Of a stretch of 64,000 bases of DNA, positions 8,202 to 17,829 are shown one piece after another. The DNA is from Alkalicoccus halolimnae (GTDB taxonomy: Bacteria; Bacillota; Bacilli; Bacillales; Salisediminibacteriaceae): positions 558,001-622,000 of the forward strand of contig NZ_CP144914.1 in the NCBI RefSeq assembly GCF_008014775.2, read 5' to 3'. The notes under the pieces are model-generated. The model was given only the letters and a program-made list of their open reading frames with translations, did not search any database and was not told the DNA's origin. The translations under genes and the position numbers were made by a program. Position 1 is the stretch's first letter. Every line of letters starts with the position of its first letter.

Positions 8202-10520
8202 ATGTATTACAGGATAATTCGTAATGACATTTTAAAGAGTAAACTCGTATCGCTGACGACAATGATGTTTGTAGCAGCCGCGGCGATGCTTGTTTCTCTG
8301 ACGGCTATACTCGTTGTAAATCTTTCAGGCGCAATAGATACACTTATGACAGAAGCCAAGACTCCACATTTTATGCAGATGCACTCAGGCGAAATTGATA
8401 CGGAGCGGCTCACGTCTTTTGCAGAGCAGAACAGCCGGGTCGATGAATTCCAGGTACTTGAATTCCTGAACGTGGAAGGTGCAGAGATAGTATTTAATGA
8501 AACATCGCTGGTAGATAATGTTCAGGACAACGGCTTCTCTGTGCAGAGTGAAAAATTTGATTTTCTTCTGGATCTTGATGGAAACGTGATAGAAGTGGAC
8601 GACGGCGAACTTTATGTGCCAATATCCTACATGAAAGACAATACGACAGAGGTTGGAGATGAAGCAGTCATTGGCGGACAGGAGTTTACTGTTGCAGGGT
8701 TTCTCCGCGATTCGCAGATGAATTCCACCCTCTCCTCCTCCAAACGTTTTCTTGTCAGTGAAAATGATTTTGCAGAGATACAGGACTTTGGGAGTATGGA
8801 GTATCTGATTGAGTTTCGATTAAAGAATTTAGAAGCACTCGGAGAATTTGAATCGGACTACGTCTCTGCCGGACTTGAAGCAAACGGACCGACGATTACG
8901 TATCCGCTTTTCCGAACGATTAACGCCATTTCGGACGGGATGATGATAGCCGTTATCCTGCTTATAAGCGGACTCGTCGTTGCTGTTTCATTTATGTGCA
9001 TACGCTTTACACTGCTTGCGAAAATTGAGGATGACTACCGCGAAATAGGAGTGATGAAAGCATTAGGGCTGCGTGTATCTGACATAAAGAAGATCTATCT
9101 TGCCAAATATGCAGCAATTGCGGCAGCAGGAAGTCTTCTCGGACTGGCTCTTTCCTTTCTCTTTAAAGGCATGCTCCTTGAAAATATAAGGCTTTATATG
9201 GGGGAGAGCGGAAATTCATCTATGGCTCTGCTTTTCGGTATGATCGGTATCCTGCTTGTTTTCCTTGCCATAATCGGTTATGTAAGCGGAGTACTGAGGC
9301 GCTTCCGGAAAATTTCGGCGGCAGAAGCGATCCTCTTTGGCAGCTCGACGGAGAAGTCCAAAGATGGAAGACTTTTTTTCCTGAGGAGGAACAGGCTGTT
9401 AGACACAAATGTTTTTCTCGGAATGAAAGATGTTTTCGCACGAAAAAGAATTTACGCTACGATGCTTCTCGTTCTTGTGATATCTTCGTTTATCATTATT
9501 GTTCCTCAAAACCTTTACAATACGATTTCTGCCAAAAGCTTTATCACGTATATGGGTATTGGAGACAGCGACATGCGCATTGACATCCAGCAGACTGATA
9601 ATATTTCGGGAAAAACGGCGGAGGTTGCTGAAACGATGGAGAGCGACCGTGATATTGCAGAATTTGTGGCTCTGACAACAAGATCATTTAATGTAAAGAT
9701 GGACGACGGAGTGATTGAAAATATAAATGTTGAACTCGGGGACCATTCGATCTTCCCTATAACGTACTTGGAAGGAAGAGCGCCTGAGGGAGAAGAGGAA
9801 ATTGCCCTTTCGACGATAAACGCAGATGAGTTAGGTAAAGATGCAGGGGAGTCTATTACACTGGAAATTGCAGGAGAAGAAGAAGAGTTTCTTGTTAGCG
9901 GCGTTTACTCTGATGTTACGAACGGAGGGAAAACCGCAAAGGCGGCCTTCTCAGACAATTCGGAGGACATCATGTGGAGTGTTATATCCTTAGAACTTGC
10001 GGATAATTCTCAAGTCCCCGGCAAGGTATCGGAATACGGAGAGAGATATGAGTATGCAAAGGTATCGAGCATAGATCAATATATTAATCAGACATTCGGC
10101 TCGTTAATAAACGCTGTCAGAACAGCCTCCGTTGCCGCCACTGCCATTGCGCTTATTATCACGGTACTCATTACACTGCTGTTTATGAAAATGCTTGTGA
10201 CAAAGGACAGGTTTTCCATTTCTATTATGAAAGCGGTCGGTTTTACAAATTCCGATATCATGCTGCAGTATGTTTCCCGTTCCGGTTTTGTATTGATCGC
10301 CGGAATTGTTCTCGGCACCGTTTTGGCAAACACGCTCGGAGAGTTTCTTGCGGGAGCGGTTATTTCTTCATTTGGAGCCTCGGCATTTCATTTTGCCATT
10401 AACCCGGTTTCCGCTTATCTCCTATCTCCACTGATGATGGGTGGCGCAGTACTTATTGCAACAATCATAGGGACATCCCGGGCCGGGAAAATAAAAATAT
10501 CTGAAAACATAAAGGAGTAG
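8202..10520 (+). CDS. FtsX-like ABC transporter permease (two FtsX domains)
   Basis: This 772-residue membrane subunit starts after AGGAGGTGTCAT. An N-terminal helix is followed by an extracytoplasmic domain of about 200 residues and three helices at about 245-370 (first FtsX domain, with IEDDYREIGVMKALGL). A linker, a second anchor near 415-435 and a second extracellular domain lead to three more helices at about 645-760 (KDRFSISIMKAVGF). This duplicated layout is that of MacB/SalY-type permeases that use mechanotransmission to export or displace peptides, antibiotics or lipoproteins. The ATPase gene follows 3 bases later. Substrate unknown. Confidence 0.88.
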   Translation: MYYRIIRNDILKSKLVSLTTMMFVAAAAMLVSLTAILVVNLSGAIDTLMTEAKTPHFMQMHSGEIDTERLTSFAEQNSRVDEFQVLEFLNVEGAEIVFNETSLVDNVQDNGFSVQSEKFDFLLDLDGNVIEVDDGELYVPISYMKDNTTEVGDEAVIGGQEFTVAGFLRDSQMNSTLSSSKRFLVSENDFAEIQDFGSMEYLIEFRLKNLEALGEFESDYVSAGLEANGPTITYPLFRTINAISDGMMIAVILLISGLVVAVSFMCIRFTLLAKIEDDYREIGVMKALGLRVSDIKKIYLAKYAAIAAAGSLLGLALSFLFKGMLLENIRLYMGESGNSSMALLFGMIGILLVFLAIIGYVSGVLRRFRKISAAEAILFGSSTEKSKDGRLFFLRRNRLLDTNVFLGMKDVFARKRIYATMLLVLVISSFIIIVPQNLYNTISAKSFITYMGIGDSDMRIDIQQTDNISGKTAEVAETMESDRDIAEFVALTTRSFNVKMDDGVIENINVELGDHSIFPITYLEGRAPEGEEEIALSTINADELGKDAGESITLEIAGEEEEFLVSGVYSDVTNGGKTAKAAFSDNSEDIMWSVISLELADNSQVPGKVSEYGERYEYAKVSSIDQYINQTFGSLINAVRTASVAATAIALIITVLITLLFMKMLVTKDRFSISIMKAVGFTNSDIMLQYVSRSGFVLIAGIVLGTVLANTLGEFLAGAVISSFGASAFHFAINPVSAYLLSPLMMGGAVLIATIIGTSRAGKIKISENIKE

Positions 10521-10523
10521 CTT

Positions 10524-11282
10524 ATGGATAAAGTTATTACTGCTGAAAAAATAGTGAAATCGTTCGGAGAAGCTGCTGAAAAGCGTAATGTTTTAGACAA
10601 AGTTTCTGTTGAAATAGCAGAGGGAGAATTCGTGGCCGTTATGGGACCTTCCGGGTCAGGGAAATCGACGCTCATGTTTGCGTTAAGCGGAATGGACGAT
10701 ATTGATTTAGGAAAGGTTGCGTTTGAAGGCAGGGATTTAGTGTCGCTCAAAAATAATGAACTTGCCGACATGCGCAGGACAAAAATGGGCTTCGTTTTTC
10801 AACAGCCGACGTTCCTGCAGAACCTGAATATCCTCGATAACATTATTCTCCCGTCCATGCGGGATAATAAAAAAGACCGCCCGAAAATTATAGAAAAAGC
10901 CCGAAAACTTATGAAAGAGGTGGGCATATCGGAGCTGGAGAACCGCGGTATAAAAAAAGTTTCGGGAGGCCAGCTTCAACGTGCGGGAATATGCCGGGCT
11001 CTTATGAGTAATCCGAAAATTATCTTCGGAGACGAACCTACAGGTGCACTCAATTCCAAATCTGCGGAGGAAATTATGAATTTATTTTCAGAAATCAACA
11101 AGGAAGGGACGGCCGTTATGATTGTTACCCACGATGCGAAGATTGCTGCGAGATCGGAACGCATTATGTTTATGGTCGATGGAAAAATCGTCCACGAGCT
11201 TACGCTTTCAAAGTATGAAGGAGCAGATATAGACAGGAGAGTGGAAAAGGTAACAGGCAAGATGCTGGAGCTCGGAATATAA
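10524..11282 (+). CDS. ABC transporter ATP-binding protein, MacB/LolD type
   Basis: This 252-residue ATPase pairs with the preceding permease, only three bases separating them, with AAAGGAG overlapping the permease stop. Visible motifs are Walker A GPSGSGKST (about 42-50), Q-loop FVFQQP, signature VSGGQLQRAG, Walker B IIFGDEPTGAL and the H-loop VTHD. The order and spacing are those of the MacB/LolD/FtsE subclass that works with FtsX-type permeases. It drives export or extraction from the membrane using ATP on the cytoplasmic face. Confidence 0.92.
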   Translation: MDKVITAEKIVKSFGEAAEKRNVLDKVSVEIAEGEFVAVMGPSGSGKSTLMFALSGMDDIDLGKVAFEGRDLVSLKNNELADMRRTKMGFVFQQPTFLQNLNILDNIILPSMRDNKKDRPKIIEKARKLMKEVGISELENRGIKKVSGGQLQRAGICRALMSNPKIIFGDEPTGALNSKSAEEIMNLFSEINKEGTAVMIVTHDAKIAARSERIMFMVDGKIVHELTLSKYEGADIDRRVEKVTGKMLELGI

Positions 11283-11300
11283 TATTCCTAATTCGAGATA
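11283..11300. promoter_or_regulatory. MhqR-like operator
   Basis: TATTCCTAATTCGAGATA, followed by TTTT, matches the MhqR box described for Bacillus subtilis (recalled consensus TATCTCGAATTCGAGATA) at about 14 of 18 positions; the right half-site is perfect. It lies just upstream of the -35 of the MarR gene, so quinone-responsive autoregulation is inferred. Confidence 0.55.
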
Positions 11301-11306
11301 TTTTTA

Positions 11307-11335
11307 TTGACTCCTAATCAATTAACATGTAAAGT
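11307..11335 (+). promoter_or_regulatory. SigA-type promoter of the MarR gene
   Basis: TTGACT and TAAAGT are separated by exactly 17 bases and precede the MarR gene by about 30 bases. Confidence 0.6.
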
Positions 11336-11362
11336 GATAGTTGAGAAAGGGAGTGAGTGCCA

Positions 11363-11800
11363 TTGAAAAAACATACGATCGGCTCACTGATCTGGCTGCG
11401 GATTACCCGTTTTACCCAGCAGAGCAACCTGCTCTCCAATGACTTTCTGAAGCAGTTTGCTGTTACGGCGGCGCAGTTTGACGTACTCAACCAGATTTCC
11501 ACTTATCAGCCGGTCACGCAGGGTCTGCTGGCGGAAAAAGTAACCGTATCGGAGGGCGGTATTTCGCGTATGCTCACGAGGCTTGAGAAAGATGGGTATA
11601 TCCATCGCAGGCAGGACTGGAAAACCAAGTGGATTACATTGACTGCCGCAGGAGAAGAAAAAATGGAAGAAGTTTTTGAACATCAGCTCGCTTTCCAGAC
11701 GACTCTTGTTAATGAATGCCTTACAGAAGAAGAGCAGAAAACACTTTATAACCTTATGACAAAGCTGCAGAAAAATACTGAAAAGAAAGCAAGAAGTTAG
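11363..11800 (+). CDS. MarR family transcriptional regulator
   Basis: This winged-helix regulator of 145 residues has the recognition region [27 protein letters not shown] followed by a wing ([13 protein letters not shown]). I prefer the TTG at 11363 because AAGGGAG lies nine bases before it; the GTG at 11357 has a spacing of only three. Its promoter carries an MhqR-like operator, and the next gene on the same strand is a ring-cleavage dioxygenase. That is the gene type controlled by MhqR in B. subtilis, so a role in sensing quinones or catechols is plausible. Its stop codon TAG is shared with the first bases of the repeat at 11799, so the C-terminus may have been trimmed by that insertion. 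Confidence 0.82.
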   Translation: MKKHTIGSLIWLRITRFTQQSNLLSNDFLKQFAVTAAQFDVLNQISTYQPVTQGLLAEKVTVSEGGISRMLTRLEKDGYIHRRQDWKTKWITLTAAGEEKMEEVFEHQLAFQTTLVNECLTEEEQKTLYNLMTKLQKNTEKKARS

Positions 11801-12165
11801 GCTCTGTTAAAGCTCCGTGTTGTTATTGGAGTGCCTGCGGCTCCTCCGCCTGCCGCGGAGAAAGCCTTCAGCTCTCCCTCCCTGTCGTCCGGAAGGATCT
11901 TCCCGCTTTCTTTTTCCGCAGGCGTCTTGAAAAATCGCCTTGGCACCGGTTTTTACCTTGGTACCTTCTTGATTCAATCAGCGGGCCTCCTGTATTGGAA
12001 AATCAAAGCGAAGCGGAAACCGGCGGACGCCTGTGGAAGAAGGAGATTGGAAGATCCCGCAGGGCGTAAGCCCGAGGAAGCTGGAAAGCTCCTCCACGGC
12101 AAGCCTGCCGGGTTGAAGCGAAGTTTTCTTAAATATATCAACAACAGAATGCTTTAGCAGAGTCT
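11799..12165 (+). repeat. Mosaic repeat with inverted ends (MITE-like), about 367 bp
   Basis: The left end AGGCTCTGTTAAAGC is inverted at the right end as GCTTTAGCAGAGTCT. Inside are GGAGTGCCTGCGGCTCCTCC, a palindromic segment also present at 15880 and 39440, and TTGAAGCGAAGTTTTCTT near the right end. It carries no open frame of its own and separates the MarR gene from the dioxygenase gene. Confidence 0.75.
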
Positions 12166-12210
12166 ATTTTTTATTATCACTTGATTAGTAAAATGAAGGA
12201 GGAAGAAAAA

Positions 12211-13152
12211 ATGAATCATATTCCAGGACATCATCACATTTCCATGATTACTAAAAACGCGCGGGAAAACAATCACTTTTACCGGGACGTTCTCGGCATG
12301 CGCCGCGTGAAAGTTACGGTAAACCAGGACGACCCATCCATGTATCACTTATTTTACGGCGATAAAACAGGGAGCCCGGGCACGGAACTGTCCTTTTTTG
12401 AAATCCCTCCGGCAGGGAGAACCCACCGCGGTACGAACGCAATTACGAGAATCGGCCTGCTCGTTCCTTCTAAAGACAGCCTGCACTATTGGAAGGCGCG
12501 TTTGGAGGAGAATGAGGTGTACCATGATGAAATCAGCACTTATGCCGGCCGCCAGGCTTTAAAACTGGAGGATCCGGAAGGGCTCCGTCTCGTACTGCTC
12601 GCAGCAGGTGGAGAAAAAGTGAAGCACTGGGAAACGTGGGAAAAGTCCGATGTCCCTGATGAACATCAGATTCAGGGAATGGGACCCGTGGAAATGACCG
12701 TAAAAAGAATGGACAAACTGGCAGAGACGCTCACCGGGATTTTCGGCTACACAGAAAAAAGCCGCTCGGGTGATGAAGCGGTATATCAGTCTGTGGAAGG
12801 AGAAGCATTCGGTGAAATCGTCGTAAAATACGAGGATGGTCCGTCTGAAAAACCGGGGCGCGGCAGCATTCATCATTTAGCGATTCGTGTGAAAGATGAG
12901 GCGGAACTCGCCTACTGGGAAGAGCAGGTGAAGAAAAAAGGCTTTCAGCATTCGGGGATCGTCGACCGTTTCTATTTTAAAAGCCTGTATTTCCGGGAAT
13001 CAAACGGAATTCTTTTCGAAATTGCCACCGACGGACCCGGCTTTACAATTGACGGCGACGTGGAGAGCCTGGGAGAACAGCTGGACCTGCCGCCATTTCT
13101 CGAAGAGCGCCGCGAAGAAATTGAAGCTAAGCTGGCGCCTATTGAAGGGTAG
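12211..13152 (+). CDS. Ring-cleavage dioxygenase / glyoxalase family protein (MhqA/MhqO type)
   Basis: This 313-residue cytoplasmic protein consists of two vicinal-oxygen-chelate modules, the first beginning GHHHISMITKNARENNHFY and the second at about residue 160 with GPVEMTV. A late segment, HHLAIRVKDEAEL, carries another His. This is the layout of B. subtilis MhqA/MhqO, which are tied to resistance to methylhydroquinone and catechol. The metal ligands expected at the start of each beta-alpha-beta unit (His in HHHIS and HHLAI, Glu in the FFEIP and LFEIA strands) are present. The ATG follows AAGGAGG; the frame stays open upstream to a TTG at 12181 but that has no ribosome binding site. Confidence 0.83.
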   Translation: MNHIPGHHHISMITKNARENNHFYRDVLGMRRVKVTVNQDDPSMYHLFYGDKTGSPGTELSFFEIPPAGRTHRGTNAITRIGLLVPSKDSLHYWKARLEENEVYHDEISTYAGRQALKLEDPEGLRLVLLAAGGEKVKHWETWEKSDVPDEHQIQGMGPVEMTVKRMDKLAETLTGIFGYTEKSRSGDEAVYQSVEGEAFGEIVVKYEDGPSEKPGRGSIHHLAIRVKDEAELAYWEEQVKKKGFQHSGIVDRFYFKSLYFRESNGILFEIATDGPGFTIDGDVESLGEQLDLPPFLEERREEIEAKLAPIEG

Positions 13153-13177
13153 TTAGTTTATCAGTAATTATAAACTG

Positions 13178-13212
13178 AGCCGCATTCAGAAAAATTCTGA
13201 ATGCGGCTTTTA
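13178..13212 (+). terminator. Terminator after the dioxygenase gene
   Basis: AGCCGCATTCAGA and TCTGAATGCGGCT form a perfect 13-bp stem with a 5-base loop, followed by TTTT. Confidence 0.85.
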
Positions 13213-13279
13213 AGCCTGTACGGCGTGGAAGGCAGCCTTATTGGACGTTCCCCGCCGGTTAAAATTACACAAAGTAGAG

Positions 13280-13308
13280 TTGACAGAATATTTCATCCGT
13301 TGTACATT
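13280..13308 (+). promoter_or_regulatory. SigA-type promoter upstream of the GH16 gene
   Basis: TTGACA and TACATT are spaced by 17 bases. The distance to the start codon is about 300 bases, giving a long leader. Confidence 0.6.
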
Positions 13309-13310
13309 AT

Positions 13311-13326
13311 ACGAAAGCGCTTTCGT
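13311..13326. promoter_or_regulatory. LacI/CcpA-type operator (cre-like palindrome)
   Basis: ACGAAAGCGCTTTCGT is a perfect 16-bp palindrome with the CG core of LacI-family sites, directly after the -10. A protein bound here would block transcription start. A second, weaker site (ACGAAATCGGTTTAGT) lies at about 13468-13483. It may be a CcpA site or the operator of a dedicated glucan regulator. Confidence 0.65.
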
Positions 13327-13607
13327 TTTTTGTTTTCAATCTTCTGATTTTTTAATAAAATAAGATAGGTTCTACACAGTAAAGTGGGAAAAAGACAGGA
13401 AGGACCCCGACCTAACTTCTGGGAATGAAAAGAACGCTTATTGTCACAATTTATTTTTTGCATATTTACGAAATCGGTTTAGTAAGATGAGAAGGCTGAT
13501 GCGGCACGGTGAGATTGTACTAGTTTGTGGAGGTGATACATAGGGGGGAGCCGTTGTGGAAGCTTAATGGAATAATACAAATTCATTGGAACTGAAAGGA
13601 GAATGTT

Positions 13608-15779
13608 ATGAAGAAAACAATGGTTAGCACGCTGTTTATCTCGGCGCTTGCTGTGCCGGCAGCTGCAGGGGCGGAGGAGCAGGAACCGAACTGGCAGATG
13701 ACGTGGCAGGACGAGTTTGAGGGAGAGGAACTTGATACGTCCAAGTGGCGCATCGATAACGGTAACGGATTTTATGACGGAGATGAATGGGTGGAAGGAT
13801 GGGGCAACAATGAGCTGCAGTCCTATCAGGAAGATAACGTTAAAGTCCAGGACGGAAAACTGATTCTCGAAGCCCGTGAGGAATCCGTCAGTGACGAGGA
13901 GGGTGATTATGAATATACCTCCGGAAAAGTACTGACAGATGAATTGTTCAGCCAGGCTTACGGCCGTTTCGAAGCAAGCATGAAACTTCCCGAGGGGCAG
14001 GGATACTGGCCGGCGTTCTGGATGATGCCGGAAGATGATATTTACGGAGGCTGGGCTGCTTCCGGTGAAATCGACATTATGGAAAACCGCGGCTCGGAAA
14101 CCGATAAAGTCGGCGCAGCAATTCACTACGGGGATCTCTGGCCGGCCAATACGTACAGCGAAGAAAGCTACCAGTTCCCGGAAGGACAGTCCACCACCGA
14201 TTTTAATGAGTATGCGATCGAGTGGGAACCGGGCGAAATCCGCTGGTACGTCAACGATGAACTTTATTCCACGAAAACCGAATGGGGCACGAAGTACGGA
14301 GAGTACCCGGCACCATTTGACCAGGAGTTCCATATGATTCTGAACCTGGCTGTCGGCGGCTGGTACGGCGGAGAGCCGGATGAAACTACAGAATTCCCCG
14401 GTCAGGTGGAAGTCGATTATGTCCGTGTATATGAAGACGCTGACGCCGAGCATCCTCCGCCGGGCGAATGGATCGACCCGGATGAAAACGATCAGCCGGA
14501 AGACGATGGACCAGCTCCGGTAGATGAAACGAAAAATTGGCAGGAAATCGGAGAAAACCTGATTGAAGACGGCACGTTTGATGAAACAACAGAATTTGGT
14601 GATGAAAACGACAGTCTCGTCTGGAACGTGTTTAACATGGCCGACCACGATCCGAACGGCGGAACCGCTGAATTTTCGATCACAGATAATGAACTGCAGG
14701 CAGCCGTCAACCAGGTCGGCTGGGACTGGTACCATATTCAGCTCATGCAGGACGTGTCAGTGCCGGCGGGAACATACAAACTGGAATTTGACATGCGCTC
14801 GGACGAAGCACGCACGATCCGCACAGAACTGACCGGAGCCGGCTACCGCCTGCAGGAGTTCGAGGTAGGGGAAGAGATGGAAACGTACGAAACGTACATT
14901 GAAGCTTCCGAGCCCGGAGATTATTCGCTGCTGTTTGGTTTAGGCAAAGGCATCGATGATCCGGAAATGGAGGTTCCTTATAATATTCATCTTGATAACG
15001 TCCGTCTCGTAGAAGTCGGCGTTGACGGGGAATCCACTGGCCCAGAAGATCCGAACGAATCGGATAACTGGGTCGAAGCAGGAGAAAACCTGATCGAAGA
15101 CGGTACATTTGTTGAAACAACAGAATTCGGTGATGAAAACGACAGTCTCGTCTGGAACGTGTTTAACATGGGAGAGTTCGAACAGAATGCCGGATCGGCT
15201 GATTTTTCCATCGTGGATAACGAGCTTCAGGCCGTTATAAACCAGGTCGGCTGGGAGTGGTGGCATATCCAGTTTATGCAGGACGTGATGGTTCCGGAAG
15301 GCATTTATAAAGTTGCCTTTGACATGCGTTCCGAAGAAGAGCGGAACGTGAGCGTTGAACTGGCCGGATCCGGCACAGGCATCCATGCATTCGACGTTGG
15401 AAACGAGATGAGAACGTACGAAACATATATTAACGTCACGAATCCGGGAGAATTTAACCTTATGTTCGGCCTCGGACGCGACGGAGATGACCCGGAACTT
15501 GACGTCCCTTATACCGTCCATCTCGATAACGTGAGACTTGTTGCAGTGGAACAGGGAGAAGAAGATGGACAGGAAGAAGACGCGGAGGAGCCTGTCAGCG
15601 GCAAACCTTCCCACCCGGGAAAAGGCGCTCCATTTTCTGTCGATGAAGACGGCAGTCTCTATCTGGAAACCGGGAATGGAAAACGTATCGACATCCCGGC
15701 AGGAAAAGGAAGCCCACACACGGAGCATCCCGGCAAAGGCAGCAAGCCGGACAATGCTGATCGGGGTAATAACCGATAA
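13608..15779 (+). CDS. Secreted GH16 endo-beta-glucanase (laminarinase type) with two C-terminal carbohydrate-binding modules
   Basis: This 723-residue exported enzyme has a signal peptide (residues 1-22, ending AAAGA) and a GH16 domain at about 28-275. The catalytic motif is ASGEIDIMENRG with nucleophile Glu154, Asp156 and acid/base Glu159; WPAFWMMP and GWGNNELQSY are further GH16 landmarks. Two tandem, strongly similar modules of about 155 residues follow, each beginning GENLIEDGTF and ending HLDNVRLV; they look like CBM4/9-type glucan-binding domains. A Gly/Pro/Lys-rich tail (HPGKGAPF, HPGKGSKP) ends the protein. It is very acidic, as expected for a halophile exoenzyme. Likely activity is cleavage of beta-1,3 or beta-1,3-1,4 glucans. 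GAAAGGAG precedes the ATG. Confidence 0.9.
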   Translation: MKKTMVSTLFISALAVPAAAGAEEQEPNWQMTWQDEFEGEELDTSKWRIDNGNGFYDGDEWVEGWGNNELQSYQEDNVKVQDGKLILEAREESVSDEEGDYEYTSGKVLTDELFSQAYGRFEASMKLPEGQGYWPAFWMMPEDDIYGGWAASGEIDIMENRGSETDKVGAAIHYGDLWPANTYSEESYQFPEGQSTTDFNEYAIEWEPGEIRWYVNDELYSTKTEWGTKYGEYPAPFDQEFHMILNLAVGGWYGGEPDETTEFPGQVEVDYVRVYEDADAEHPPPGEWIDPDENDQPEDDGPAPVDETKNWQEIGENLIEDGTFDETTEFGDENDSLVWNVFNMADHDPNGGTAEFSITDNELQAAVNQVGWDWYHIQLMQDVSVPAGTYKLEFDMRSDEARTIRTELTGAGYRLQEFEVGEEMETYETYIEASEPGDYSLLFGLGKGIDDPEMEVPYNIHLDNVRLVEVGVDGESTGPEDPNESDNWVEAGENLIEDGTFVETTEFGDENDSLVWNVFNMGEFEQNAGSADFSIVDNELQAVINQVGWEWWHIQFMQDVMVPEGIYKVAFDMRSEEERNVSVELAGSGTGIHAFDVGNEMRTYETYINVTNPGEFNLMFGLGRDGDDPELDVPYTVHLDNVRLVAVEQGEEDGQEEDAEEPVSGKPSHPGKGAPFSVDEDGSLYLETGNGKRIDIPAGKGSPHTEHPGKGSKPDNADRGNNR

Positions 15780-15806
15780 AAAATTGCAGCTATGAATGAA
15801 AGTATG

Positions 15807-15842
15807 GAGTCGTCCTTTGCGGGCGGCTCTTTCTTTTGTTTT
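15807..15842 (+). terminator. Terminator of the GH16 gene
   Basis: GAGTCGTCC and GGGCGGCTC pair with two G-T wobbles over a 5-base loop, followed by TTTCTTTTGTTTTTT. Confidence 0.7.
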
Positions 15843-15845
15843 TTG

Positions 15846-16155
15846 GCTCTGCTAAAGCTCCGTGTTGATTTTGGAGTGCCTGCGGCTCCTCCGCCTGCCG
15901 CGGAGAAAGCATGCGGCTTCCTTGTCATCCGGGAGGATCTTCCTGCTTTCTTACAGGGAAGAAATGAATTCGTCCCTTTTACCGGCCTCAATCTGCTGGA
16001 TAAGATGACAAGAAATAGATTCTTTCAGGACTCCAGAGGGTACATAGGGCGACTCCCGGGGTGAATGATGAGCCGAAGTCCCGCACAGCCTGAAGGCAGG
16101 AATTAGCTGAGACCGGCCCTGTCCCCCCATGGAATCGAAGGTGGATGTTTACAGA
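15846..16155 (+). repeat. Mosaic intergenic repeat, hybrid copy
   Basis: The left end (GGCTCTGCTAAAGCTCCGTG and the GGAGTGCCTGCGGCTCCTCC palindrome) matches the repeat at 11799. The right half (GAGCCGAAGTCCCGCAC, TTAGCTGAGACCGGCCCTG, CCCATGGAATCGAAG) matches the 25570 and 34365 copies, so it joins the two types. Confidence 0.65.
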
Positions 16156-16308
16156 ATCGCTCCCGCTAAATGGTGTTCAATAAGTAATCGATGCTCTATT
16201 TTTAAATTAACCTTCTTATAAAAAATTATTTCTTGTATGTCCCGGAGAAAATTCAGCCGCCTTGAAAGAAGAGACGGCATGTATAGAAATAAAGAAAGAA
16301 TTTTTTAG

Positions 16309-16337
16309 TTGACAAAATGTTGTATTTGCAACAAAAT
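16309..16337 (+). promoter_or_regulatory. Promoter and probable MarR operator of the marR-paiA operon
   Basis: TTGACA and CAAAAT are separated by 17 bases. The spacer carries TGTTG-n6-CAACA (16318-16333), an inverted repeat placed to block RNA polymerase and likely bound by the MarR protein encoded next. Confidence 0.6.
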
Positions 16338-16385
16338 AAATAAAAACCGAACTTACGAAAAAAGACTTTCACAGGGAGGAAGCGG

Positions 16386-17377
<992 letters not shown>

Positions 17378-17403
17378 CTGCTGCGTGAGGGGGAAGGAAA
17401 GCA

Positions 17404-17482
17404 GGGTATCAAGCTTTTCGGGTTTCAGCTTGATACCCCAAAAAATAACCTCCTGCGGATTGAAGCCTGCAGGAGGTTATTT
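17404..17482. terminator. Two tandem hairpins between convergent genes
   Basis: The first hairpin (17404-17438) pairs GGGTATCAAGCT with AGCTTGATACCC. The second (17443-17482) pairs AAATAACCTCCTGC with GCAGGAGGTTATTT and on the minus strand runs into TTTTTT. Together they separate paiA from the GlsB-like gene. Confidence 0.75.
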
Positions 17483-17491
17483 GAAACAAAT

Positions 17492-17749
17492 TTATGCTTT
17501 TTTGTTTCCGATAGCTTTCATTATAAACGAAACAATAAGAATCAGAATGATTGCACCCAGCAAACCACCAATAATGCTTACTCCGCCTAGTGAAGGTCCA
17601 ATATCCAGACCCAGAGAGTTACCAATCGTCGCGCCGACAAGACCGGCGATAATGTTTCCGACAATGCCGAATGGTACATTTTTACCTAGAATAACTCCGG
17701 CGAGCCACCCGATAATACCTCCGACAATTAACGTAATAATCCAACCCAT
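17492..17749 (-). CDS. GlsB/YeaQ/YmgE family small membrane stress protein
   Basis: This 85-residue protein has three hydrophobic, glycine-rich helices with GGIIGWLAGVILGK, FGIVGNIIAGLVGATIGN and IIGGLLGAIILILIV, the pattern of the transglycosylase-associated (GlsB) family found in general stress regulons. AAGGAGG precedes the ATG. A SigB-like promoter lies upstream, which fits a general stress role. The molecular function of the family is not established. Confidence 0.88.
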   Translation of the reverse strand: MGWIITLIVGGIIGWLAGVILGKNVPFGIVGNIIAGLVGATIGNSLGLDIGPSLGGVSIIGGLLGAIILILIVSFIMKAIGNKKA

Positions 17750-17803
17750 AAAACATCCTCCTTTTCTGACAATAAAATATAAAAATTACTGCACAAGGTT
17801 AAT

Positions 17804-17829
17804 TTACCCATATGTACTAGTTCTTAATC
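17804..17829 (-). promoter_or_regulatory. SigB-type promoter of the GlsB-like gene
   Basis: On the minus strand GATTAA is followed after 14 bases by GGGTAA, close to the general-stress sigma-B consensus (GTTTAA-n12-15-GGGTAT). Confidence 0.55.

Noticed and set aside
13479..13607. Small leader gene before the GH16 gene
   Set aside because: GGAGGTG at about 13530 is followed by no start codon opening more than a few codons.
13479..14735. Long minus-strand open frame (418 codons) opposite the GH16 gene
   Set aside because: It is the antisense of a Glu/Asp-rich gene, whose GAA/GAC codons give few reverse stops; it has no ribosome binding site and no recognisable domain.
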